A stretch of DNA of 64,000 nucleotides from Uliginosibacterium sp. 31-16. GTDB lineage: Bacteria; Pseudomonadota; Gammaproteobacteria; Burkholderiales; Rhodocyclaceae. Below, piece by piece: positions 55,089-64,000 of this stretch. The notes below the pieces were generated by a model. That model was not told the origin of the DNA and searched no databases. It was given only the letters and a program-made list of their open reading frames with translations. Position 1 is the stretch's first letter. Each line of letters opens with the position of its first letter. Made by a program: the position numbers and the translations under genes. The stretch covers positions 620,001-684,000 of the forward strand of contig NZ_JAVALZ010000003.1 in NCBI RefSeq assembly GCF_030730865.1, written 5' to 3'.

Positions 55089-55110
55089 AAAAAGCCCGCG
55101 CGGGCTTTTT
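55089..55110. terminator. Bidirectional terminator between mtnN and the aldo/keto reductase gene
   Basis: A 22-bp perfect palindrome: AAAAAGCCCG then CG then CGGGCTTTTT. Both strands end in a T-run, so it can stop transcription from mtnN and from the convergent reductase operon. Confidence 0.88.
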
Positions 55111-55191
55111 GCAGCGCAGGCCAGCATCGAATCAGGGCGTGTGGGCCTGACTTGCTCACCCGGGGGCGCTACCGCCTGCTCTGATGAAGGA

Positions 55192-56214
<1,023 letters not shown>

Positions 56215-57306
56215 TCAGCGGTCCAGCTGGTGCTTGTGCAGGAAATCCGACATCAGATCGGCAATCTGCAGGTTGTTCAGGTCGGAGAACGGAAAATGGG
56301 TATTGCCCTTGATGCCGATCTCCGGCAAGTGCACGACTGAGGCATTACCGCCATGGCGATTGATGGCGTCCGCCCACAAACGCGCCATTGCGAGCCGTAC
56401 TCGCCAGCCATCCTGGCCGGGGTTGGCGCTGGGCTCTGTCGGAATGAAGTCCCCGTAGTAGATGACAATGGGAATCTTGGTGAGTTTGAGGAACTCCGCC
56501 GGAGGGATTGCAACGGCTTCCAGAGCGCCGGCTGAGCTCGCCATGGCAGGGGGAAGCTCGTTCTGCGGAAACACAAAGCCGCTTCCGGGCTCGTAGGAAA
56601 CGATGGCGCGGATCTGCGGATTCTTCATGGCTGCGAGCCAGCCCATGCCCCCGCTGTGCGAGTGAGTGACCAGAACGCCCGGGCCGATCTTGTCGAACAA
56701 AGCCGAGACGGCATCACTGGTCACCTGCACATCAATCGGGCCGGTATCCGGCGTCATGGCGCGGAAATACTGATCCAGTGCGTCTTTGGAGCGGGAGAAC
56801 TGCACGCCGGGGAAATAGTCCGGCCACACGCCGACCCGAAAAGTGTTGAACCAGCGTTGCTCGTCTGGTACAGCGCTGACGCTTCCACCCTGCGTGCCGC
56901 GTCCGGCGGCACCACGCCGTGGCTGGTCAATCAGATAGGTGGCGAACTGTCGCCGAAGGAAGATGTTCTGATAACCCTCACGACCGTCCGCAGTTGTTTC
57001 CCAGGTCTTGGAAAACTGGCCGAAGCCATGCCACATCACCAGGGGCAGCTTCCTGGCCTTTACCGGGACCTGATAGAAAACACGGGCGTGATCGCCGTGC
57101 AGCGTCTGTCCACCCGAAGAGAGGTTGGTGGTATCAAAAACGCCCGTGCTCTGGATGACCGTACCTCCTACTGCAAAACTGCCCTGCTCTTGAATCATGA
57201 GGGGCTTTGCCGATTTGATCGGGCCCGCGAGGGCCAGCGGCGACGCGATGATCGTGGCGAATGCGAGTGTGATGAGCACTCGAGCACTGTTGTATTGGAT
57301 GTTCAT
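56215..57306 (-). CDS. Exported alpha/beta hydrolase
   Basis: This is a protein of 363 residues with a signal peptide (1-28, cut near SPLALA) and an alpha/beta-hydrolase fold. The nucleophile serine lies in VTHSHSGGMGW (GxSxGG form), the oxyanion region in LVMWHGFGQFSKTWE, and a late histidine in GNTHFPFSDLNN. It resembles esterases of the DUF or haloperoxidase type. It is located between two reductase genes, so it may act on the same esters or lactones. Substrate unknown. Confidence 0.82.
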   Translation of the reverse strand: MNIQYNSARVLITLAFATIIASPLALAGPIKSAKPLMIQEQGSFAVGGTVIQSTGVFDTTNLSSGGQTLHGDHARVFYQVPVKARKLPLVMWHGFGQFSKTWETTADGREGYQNIFLRRQFATYLIDQPRRGAAGRGTQGGSVSAVPDEQRWFNTFRVGVWPDYFPGVQFSRSKDALDQYFRAMTPDTGPIDVQVTSDAVSALFDKIGPGVLVTHSHSGGMGWLAAMKNPQIRAIVSYEPGSGFVFPQNELPPAMASSAGALEAVAIPPAEFLKLTKIPIVIYYGDFIPTEPSANPGQDGWRVRLAMARLWADAINRHGGNASVVHLPEIGIKGNTHFPFSDLNNLQIADLMSDFLHKHQLDR

Positions 57307-57377
57307 CTTGTTCCTTTGCTATTGATGGCCGGCTCAAGGCTGAAAATAGTCAGGCGAGCGGCTGAAGTCACAGGGCC

Positions 57378-58532
<1,155 letters not shown>

Positions 58533-58585
58533 TTTTTATCCCTTTGTTTCATACCACGCATCGTTGATGAGTGTCCGTGAGCGCT

Positions 58586-59641
58586 TCAGAGCGTCCTGCC
58601 GTAAAACTGCCCGAGCTTATTTACTGCCTGATCCACGTATTTCGGCACCCAGTAGGTTTCGATGTGAGTGGCGCCTTCGATCTTGAACAGCTCTTTGTCT
58701 TGCGTGCCGGTGGCCTTGGCGAAAGCGTCCTCACTCATATATAGGCTGTCGGCCTTGCTGCCGGCAATCAGCAGCAGGGGCTTGTCGATCAGCCCGACCT
58801 GGCTGGTGGCATCCCAGCGCATCAAGTCGAGCAAGCTGCTGGTGGTGTACTTGAAGGTCGAGTTCGGATGGGCGTGCGTTTTCCAGTAGTACTCATACCC
58901 TTGGCGATACAGATCAAACGGCAATTTGGCGATCTGCTCGTCGCTCAGATTGGCGTCGCCCGAGTACAGGACGGGGCCGCCGGCCGCCTCCTGAGCGCGT
59001 GCAGCCGAGGCCTGCTGTAGACGGGTCTGGATCGTGTTCAGGGCTGAATCCACGTAGCCATTGCGGCGCACCCGACCCGAATTGAACATGCTCAGCGTGG
59101 CAATGGACTTGAAGCGTTTGTCGGTTTGCGCCGCCGCCAGCGAATAGCCGCCACCACCACACAAACCCAGCAGGCCCAGACGTGCGCTATCGGCGCCAGC
59201 GTACTGACTGATGAAGTCAGCCATGCCGTGGATGTCTTCAATGCGATGGGACGGTTTATCCACACTGCGTGGCTCGCCACCACTGGCGCCCTGGTAGGCA
59301 GCATCTGCGGCGATGGTGATGTAGCCACGCTCAGCCATACGCTGGGCATACAAGCCGGCGACCTGTTCCTTCACTCCACCATTGGGATGTGCGACGACCA
59401 GGGTGGGGTATTTTTTTGCGGGATCGTAGTTCGCTGGCGTATAGACGTTGGCCGCAATCGTGAGGCCGTTGAGCTTGTAGCTTACGGGGTGAATATTCAC
59501 CTTGCCGGGCACGTTGGCGGAGATTGCTCCGTCATAGGCCAGCGTGAAGGGATTCTGTTTGTAGTCGGCAGCGATAACTGCGCCCGACGATGCACTGACG
59601 ACAGCGGCCACGATGCTGGCATTGAGTAGATTGAGGTACAT
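58586..59641 (-). CDS. Exported dienelactone-hydrolase-like protein
   Basis: This is a protein of 351 residues with a signal peptide (1-25, cut after AVIAA). The nucleophile is probably a cysteine, in LLGLCGGGGYSLAAA (GxCxGG), as in dienelactone hydrolases. Further motifs are LVVAHPNGGVKEQV, and a late histidine in KIEGATHIETYW. It belongs to the same cluster as the two reductases and the cupin fusion. Substrate unknown. Confidence 0.83.
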   Translation of the reverse strand: MYLNLLNASIVAAVVSASSGAVIAADYKQNPFTLAYDGAISANVPGKVNIHPVSYKLNGLTIAANVYTPANYDPAKKYPTLVVAHPNGGVKEQVAGLYAQRMAERGYITIAADAAYQGASGGEPRSVDKPSHRIEDIHGMADFISQYAGADSARLGLLGLCGGGGYSLAAAQTDKRFKSIATLSMFNSGRVRRNGYVDSALNTIQTRLQQASAARAQEAAGGPVLYSGDANLSDEQIAKLPFDLYRQGYEYYWKTHAHPNSTFKYTTSSLLDLMRWDATSQVGLIDKPLLLIAGSKADSLYMSEDAFAKATGTQDKELFKIEGATHIETYWVPKYVDQAVNKLGQFYGRTL

Positions 59642-59665
59642 GTGAATGCTCCGAAATGTAAAAAC

Positions 59666-60529
59666 CTAGCGCGCGGCGGGCGCCGGCGTGTTCTGGAAGA
59701 CTTCCTTGGCCACCGCGGTGGCCGAGACGGCGCTTGGCCAGCCGGCATAGAAAGCCAGATGCGTAATCAGCTCGGACAACTCGGTGCGGCTCACGCCGTT
59801 CAGCTGAGCGAGTGCAAGATGAGACTTCAACTGGTCCGGGCGATTCATCGCCAGCAGCGCGCTGACGGTAATCAGGCTGCGGTCGCGCTTGGATAATTCC
59901 GGGCGCTCCCAGATGTCTGCATACAGCACCTGATCGGTGAGTTCGGCGAGCTTCGGCGCAGTGGCGCCCATCAGCTGCTGGGCTCGGGAGACCTGTGGCG
60001 CAGCCGGAGTTGTGGGGGCGGGAGCGGGTGCAATGCCGTACTGCGCATCGCTGACCTTTTCCATCCAGTCAGCGGTTTTCCCGGCCTCATGCTCCTGCAC
60101 GGACAGATGCGTCATGCTGGCTTCCTGTGTGGCGCCATGCCAGTGTTTCTGCCCAGGCGGAATCCACACCACATCGCCCTGAGTGATCTTGCGGCGCTCG
60201 CCGCCCCAGAACTGCACATAACCCGCGCCGCGAATCACATGCAGATGTTGTCCGACCGGGTGCGAATGCCAGGCGGTGCGAGCCGCGGGCTCAAACGTAA
60301 CGTGGGCCGCCGACGCACGGGAGGAGCCCTCGGCCGCAAACAGCGGGGCGACAGAGACCTTGCCGGTAAAGCGCTCGGCCGGGCCGATGCTGCCCGGGCG
60401 CTGAGCCTCGGCCGTGACCGGCACCGACAGCGCAGTGGCTTTCGCCGGTGCTTCAGCCGCACTGGCCGGCAAGGCCAGCACGCCCATCAGCGCGGAAGCC
60501 AGCAAACGCGGCAATAACTTCGAATCCAT
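59666..60529 (-). CDS. Exported cupin - carboxymuconolactone decarboxylase fusion
   Basis: This is a protein of 287 residues from MDSKLLPRLLASALM, preceded by GAGGAG. It has a signal peptide (1-24, cut after LPASA), a cupin domain (about 50-145) with metal-binding histidines in TAWHSHPVGQHLHVIRG and PGQKHWHGA, and a C-terminal carboxymuconolactone-decarboxylase/AhpD-like domain (about 180-275, DRSLITVSALLAMNRPDQLKSHLALAQLNGVSRTELSELI). This domain lacks a CxxC motif, so it is not a disulfide reductase. It leads the operon and is divergent from a LysR gene. Confidence 0.88.
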   Translation of the reverse strand: MDSKLLPRLLASALMGVLALPASAAEAPAKATALSVPVTAEAQRPGSIGPAERFTGKVSVAPLFAAEGSSRASAAHVTFEPAARTAWHSHPVGQHLHVIRGAGYVQFWGGERRKITQGDVVWIPPGQKHWHGATQEASMTHLSVQEHEAGKTADWMEKVSDAQYGIAPAPAPTTPAAPQVSRAQQLMGATAPKLAELTDQVLYADIWERPELSKRDRSLITVSALLAMNRPDQLKSHLALAQLNGVSRTELSELITHLAFYAGWPSAVSATAVAKEVFQNTPAPAAR

Positions 60530-60696
60530 TTCATCTCCTCGCGGCATCAAGCCAAAGTAATCCTTGCTGCAATCCCCTCTTCAGCTCCTGATCCTCAGGG
60601 TGCGGTGGGAGGCAAGGGCGTGGATTGATCCTAGGTTGCTGCACACAAATCAACAATGGATGTAAAGTTGCACGACTTGTTCAATATTGCTCAACT

Positions 60697-61605
60697 ATGC
60701 TGCGCGCCGGCCTTTCTGAACTTACCGCCTTCATCACCATCGCCGAGCAGCGCAGCTTTCGCGCGGCCGCGCGGATCTTGGGCGTGTCGCCCTCGGCACT
60801 CAGCCACACGGTGAAAAATCTCGAAGAGAGCCTCAATACGCGCCTCTTCAACCGCACCACCCGCTCGGTGGCGCTGACCGAGGCGGGCGAGCAGTTCCTG
60901 CGCCGCGTGGCGCCCGCACTGGGAGACATTCAGGACGCGGTCAACGAGATGGCTTCAGCGCGCGACCGTCCTTCCGGTTCGATCCGGATCAGCAGCGCGG
61001 AGGCAGGGGCACGAATCTTGATCAGGGATGTGCTGCCGGCTTTTCTGGCGGCCTACCCCGACATTCATGTGGAGTTCGTCGTCGACACCCGCTTCGTGGA
61101 TATCGTGGCCGATGGTTTTGATGCCGGCATTCGCGTGTTTCAGGACGTTCCGCGCGACATGATTGCCGTCAAGTTCGGGCCCGACTGGAGGTTCGTCGCG
61201 GTGGCGTCCCCCGCTTATCTTGCGCAGCACGAATTGCCGCGCACGCCGGAAGACCTCAAGCGGCATCGCTGTCTGCGCTTTCGCTTTTCCAGCGGTGCGC
61301 TGTATCACTGGGATCTGGCGCGCGGCGCAGTCAGCACGACACTCGACGTCGAAGGACCGATGACCCTGGGCAATACCAATCTGATGACCGATGCGGCGCT
61401 GGCTGGCATCGGCGTCGCCTGGGTGCCGGAATATCTGGTGACCGAGCATGTCGCGGCCGGTCGCCTGATTCACCTGCTGCCCGAATGGAGCCCGACGCTG
61501 CCCGGTCTGAGTCTGTATTACCCCGCCAATCGCCATCCGCCTGCTGCGCTCCGACTGTTTACTCAGGCCGTACGGGAGTGGGCGGGTAAATCGGTCGCGG
61601 GGTGA
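60697..61605 (+). CDS. LysR-family transcriptional regulator
   Basis: This is a LysR regulator of 302 residues from MLRAGLSELTAF. It has an N-terminal helix-turn-helix (AEQRSFRAAARILGVSPSALSHTVKNLEE) and an effector domain (about 90-300). It is divergent from the cupin fusion with a 167-bp gap and is the expected activator of the reductase/hydrolase run. The open frame continues 24 codons upstream, but the sequence there is not conserved in style. Confidence 0.9.
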   Translation: MLRAGLSELTAFITIAEQRSFRAAARILGVSPSALSHTVKNLEESLNTRLFNRTTRSVALTEAGEQFLRRVAPALGDIQDAVNEMASARDRPSGSIRISSAEAGARILIRDVLPAFLAAYPDIHVEFVVDTRFVDIVADGFDAGIRVFQDVPRDMIAVKFGPDWRFVAVASPAYLAQHELPRTPEDLKRHRCLRFRFSSGALYHWDLARGAVSTTLDVEGPMTLGNTNLMTDAALAGIGVAWVPEYLVTEHVAAGRLIHLLPEWSPTLPGLSLYYPANRHPPAALRLFTQAVREWAGKSVAG

Positions 61606-61653
61606 TCTGGCAGACAGGCGCTGCGCATCCGTCGGTAAGGTAGCTTCAGGACT

Positions 61654-62835
61654 TCAGGACGCGGAAGGTGCGATCAGTGCCAGCTTCGGGTTCCGGGGGC
61701 GCGGCTGAACTTGCGCAGCTTTGTCCTCCGGCTGCTGGCGCCACCATGCATGCGTGCTGTTGCCGGTGTGGATATCCAGCCGTTCGCCGAATCGTGGCGT
61801 GCTCAGGGCAACGCCGCCTTGTTCGGCCAGTGCAGTGATGCGTTCCAGTGGCTCGGTCCAGGCGTGCAGGGCGAGATCAAAGGTTCCGTTGTGAATCGGC
61901 ACCAGCCGCTTGCCCTTCAAGTCAATGTGCGCCTGAATGCTCTGCTCGGGCTGCATGTGCACGTCGGCCCAAGCTTCGTTGTAGGCCCCGTTTTCAATCA
62001 GCGTGAGATCGAAAGGGCCGAATCTTTCGCCGATCTCCCGGAAACCGTCGAAGTAGCCGCTGTCGCCGCTGAAAAATACGCGGCTTTGCGGCGCGATCAG
62101 CACCCAGGAGGCCCACAGGGTGCTGTTGCGGTCAGTCAGGCTGCGGCCGGAGAAATGCTGCGCGGGGGTGGCGATCAGGCGTAAGGCACCGACCTGTGTT
62201 TCCTCCCACCAGTCGAGCCGTTGGATCTTTGTGGCCGGAATTCCCCAGCCGATCAGGCGCTCGCCGACGCCTAGCGGAGTGACAAACATGCCCACCTTGT
62301 CTGCGATGGAGAGGATGCTTTCCCGGTCAAGATGGTCGTAGTGGTCGTGCGAGAGGATGACGGCTTCGATGGGTGGCAGATCATCGCGGGCGATAGGGGT
62401 GGTGTGAAAGCGCTTCGGCCCGGCAAAGGAGAAAGGCGAGGCACGCTCGGCGAAGACCGGGTCTGTCAGCCAGAATTTCCCCTCCAGCTTGAGCAGGACG
62501 GTGGAATGCCCCAGGCGCCACAGGCTCTGGTCCGGTGCCTGCTGCAGATCAGCGGGACTCAGGGGCAGAACTTCAAGTGCAGCGCCGGGGCTCGCATCGG
62601 GCGATTTTCCGGTCAGATATCGCCAGGTTCCCTTCAGGCTGTCGGCGAAATTCAGGCCCCGCTCCTGGGTGAGATTGTGGAACTGGCCGTTGGCGTAGTG
62701 GCTGGCGCTAGGCCGCTCGCGCTGAATGTCCGGTGCGGCTTCAAAGATCGACGAGTAGGCCATGATGCTTGTTCCAAGTAGTAAAGGCAGGAGCAGCCAG
62801 CGAGGCTTGAGGCGGACGTGCGGCATCTCAGGCAT
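61654..62835 (-). CDS. Metallo-beta-lactamase-fold hydrolase (NAPE-PLD/UlaG-like)
   Basis: This is a protein of 393 residues with one N-terminal transmembrane segment (about 12-28, PRWLLLPLLLGTSIMAYSS). The metal site SHDHYDHLD, LIATPAQHFSGR, FFSGDSGYFDGF and PIHNGTFDLALHAW is typical of the NAPE-hydrolysing phospholipase D group. Substrate unknown. The start codon (62835, or a second ATG at 62826) overlaps the preceding gene by about 8 bases, so the two are co-translated. Confidence 0.85.
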   Translation of the reverse strand: MPEMPHVRLKPRWLLLPLLLGTSIMAYSSIFEAAPDIQRERPSASHYANGQFHNLTQERGLNFADSLKGTWRYLTGKSPDASPGAALEVLPLSPADLQQAPDQSLWRLGHSTVLLKLEGKFWLTDPVFAERASPFSFAGPKRFHTTPIARDDLPPIEAVILSHDHYDHLDRESILSIADKVGMFVTPLGVGERLIGWGIPATKIQRLDWWEETQVGALRLIATPAQHFSGRSLTDRNSTLWASWVLIAPQSRVFFSGDSGYFDGFREIGERFGPFDLTLIENGAYNEAWADVHMQPEQSIQAHIDLKGKRLVPIHNGTFDLALHAWTEPLERITALAEQGGVALSTPRFGERLDIHTGNSTHAWWRQQPEDKAAQVQPRPRNPKLALIAPSAS

Positions 62836-63496
62836 CCGTCTGGATCTGCGCGGAGCTCAGTACGGATCTGCCTCGCGCGGTGGGCAGGCCTGAAATCAGC
62901 ACCTGGGCAACGTGCAGTGCCTCGACCGGGCGCAGGCCGAGCGGGATCGCGCGCCCGAGCAGTCTGAAGAGCGCAGCAGTCACTTTCTCGGCCAGGCGAG
63001 ACTTCTGCCCCAAAGCTGCGCGATCACCCAGTAGCAGCGAAGGGCGGGCAATCAACAGCGCATCGGTCTCGAGTGCAGCCAGCGCTTCTTCAAGCTCGCC
63101 TTTCACTCGGTTGTAGAACATGCGGGAGCGGGCATTTGCGCCAGCAGCGCTGACGAGGGCGATGCGTTTCGCGCCAGCCGCCAGGGCAGCGTGTGCAACG
63201 GCCAGATTCGCCTCGAAATCCACCGCGTGGAAAGCGGCCTGGCTGCCCGCATCCCGGATCGTGGTGCCGAGTGCCAGGTAGACTTCGTCCACCGGCGGAA
63301 GGGGTGGCAGCGTTTTGAAATCGACCTGATGCACCACGAGATTCGGGTGCCGGATGGCCAGATCACGCCGGCCAAGAGCATGCACTTCGCTCACCGTCTC
63401 GTCCGCCAGCAGCGCTTGCAGGAGGTGTTGCCCGACCAGACCGGAGGCGCCTGCGATGGCGACACGCCGTGCGTGGGGAGGGTTTGGATTTGTCAT
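62828..63496 (-). CDS. NAD(P)-binding atypical short-chain reductase-like protein
   Basis: This is a Rossmann-fold protein of 222 residues. The dinucleotide loop is GASGLVGQHLLQAL (about 15-28), with FYNRVKGELEEAL matching the YxxxK active site, and LIARPSLLLGDR. It resembles HTATIP2/YwnB-type oxidoreductases. A start 12 bases earlier (63508) is also possible. It lies between an MFS gene and the hydrolase gene on the same strand. Confidence 0.85.
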   Translation of the reverse strand: MTNPNPPHARRVAIAGASGLVGQHLLQALLADETVSEVHALGRRDLAIRHPNLVVHQVDFKTLPPLPPVDEVYLALGTTIRDAGSQAAFHAVDFEANLAVAHAALAAGAKRIALVSAAGANARSRMFYNRVKGELEEALAALETDALLIARPSLLLGDRAALGQKSRLAEKVTAALFRLLGRAIPLGLRPVEALHVAQVLISGLPTARGRSVLSSAQIQTDA

Positions 63497-63526
63497 GTTG
63501 TGTTCCATTTCAGGTGACGCGGGCAA

Positions 63527-64000
63527 TCATGCTTGCTGACGCTCAGGGGCGTGCGTAAAGAGGTAACGTGCCGAGATCATCAGTGTCAGAAAGAGCAGCA
63601 GCGCACTGACTTCCAGTGTGTGCCCGGTGCGTTGGGCCAGATCGGCCGCGTCGTGACTGATCTGGCCGCCCGCGGTGAAGACCACCACCAGCACCGCCAG
63701 CCCCAAGGAACCGCCGAACTGGTGGGCCACGTTCACGAGGCCCGAAGCGGCACCGGCATCCCGGCTTTCCACGCCAGCCACGCCGGCCATGGTCAGCGGC
63801 GCCAGCACCCAGCCCTGGCCCAGACCGATCAGGATCATAGGCAGCACCAGCCCGGCGAGATAGGAGAGTTGCGGCGCGGCCAGCCCCTGCCAGAGCAAGC
63901 CCGCCACACACAGCACCAGCCCGCTGAGCAGCACCCGACGCGGCCCGAAGCGGCGCATGACGCGCGGCACCGACATGGAGGAGATCAGCTGCGGAATTGT
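63527..64000 (-). CDS. MFS transporter, C-terminal part (cut by the window edge)
   Basis: This is the last 157 residues of a major-facilitator transporter that continues beyond the window. It has about four transmembrane helices, with GLGQGWVLAPLTMAGVAGV and SGLVNVAHQFGGSLGLAVLVVVF typical of the 14-helix EmrB/QacA drug-efflux group. The true start is not visible; an internal ATG at 63976 is not it. Confidence 0.8.
   Translation of the reverse strand, partial: TIPQLISSMSVPRVMRRFGPRRVLLSGLVLCVAGLLWQGLAAPQLSYLAGLVLPMILIGLGQGWVLAPLTMAGVAGVESRDAGAASGLVNVAHQFGGSLGLAVLVVVFTAGGQISHDAADLAQRTGHTLEVSALLLFLTLMISARYLFTHAPERQQA

Overview
The window reads as one continuous stretch of chromosome from a motile Gram-negative bacterium, most likely a betaproteobacterium (inference). 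Support for this: flagellar genes with a FlrB/FlrC (FleS/FleR)-type two-component pair and sigma-54 and sigma-28 style promoters, CysB linked to cysTWA, a DcaP-like porin, and even, moderately GC-rich coding throughout. I see no rRNA, tRNA, CRISPR array, insertion sequence, phage or plasmid backbone.

Layout. (1) 1-16.4 kb is a flagellar block. On the minus strand run fliF-G-H-I-J-K-L-M-N, then a PAS-containing chemoreceptor, then fliO-P-Q-R (fliR is cut by the window edge). The plus strand carries flrB-flrC and an isolated fliE. Near-consensus sigma-54 promoters lie in front of fliE and fliK, and a sigma-28-like promoter sits in a duplicated segment in front of the chemoreceptor. (2) 16.5-20.3 kb is a sulfate-uptake operon cysT-W-A-B without its binding-protein gene. 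(3) 20.6-25.9 kb holds a class II glutamine amidotransferase and a 1414-residue hybrid kinase/receiver/PAS/GGDEF/EAL protein. (4) 26-36 kb is an uptake region: aapJ-Q-M (no aapP), a DcaP-like porin, metN-I-Q, and a binding protein with two permeases (again no ATPase). (5) 36-41 kb has a DUF3592-like membrane protein and a minus-strand trio of two radical-SAM enzymes plus a small FMN-split-barrel-like protein, facing a GntR-type regulator that is broken by an in-frame TGA. (6) 41-45.5 kb is an alkanesulfonate operon ssuA-D-C-B-E. (7) 45.8-52 kb is the highlight: rhodanese, cysteine synthase, serine acetyltransferase, a small XRE regulator, a family 2A encapsulin shell protein, its cysteine desulfurase cargo with a roughly 240-residue disordered N-terminal extension, and an OsmC-like thiol protein. 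(8) 52-55 kb has an MFS transporter, a YfhL-type ferredoxin, apt and mtnN. (9) 55-64 kb has two paralogous aldo/keto reductases (one Tat-exported), two exported alpha/beta hydrolases and a cupin-carboxymuconolactone-decarboxylase fusion with a divergent LysR gene, then a beta-lactamase-fold hydrolase, an NAD(P)-binding protein and the end of a second MFS gene.

How it fits together: about 16.5-52 kb is dominated by sulfur acquisition (sulfate, methionine, amino acids, sulfonates) and sulfur-to-cysteine conversion, ending in a protein nanocompartment that encloses a cysteine desulfurase. A reasonable reading is that reduced sulfur is fixed into O-acetylserine-derived cysteine, and that surplus cysteine sulfur is then drawn off inside the encapsulin shell. 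The encapsulin family is described; the radical-SAM trio is the part whose role I cannot name and the best candidate for something undescribed. Shared promoter motifs suggest, but do not prove, that the trio belongs to the same sulfur regulon.
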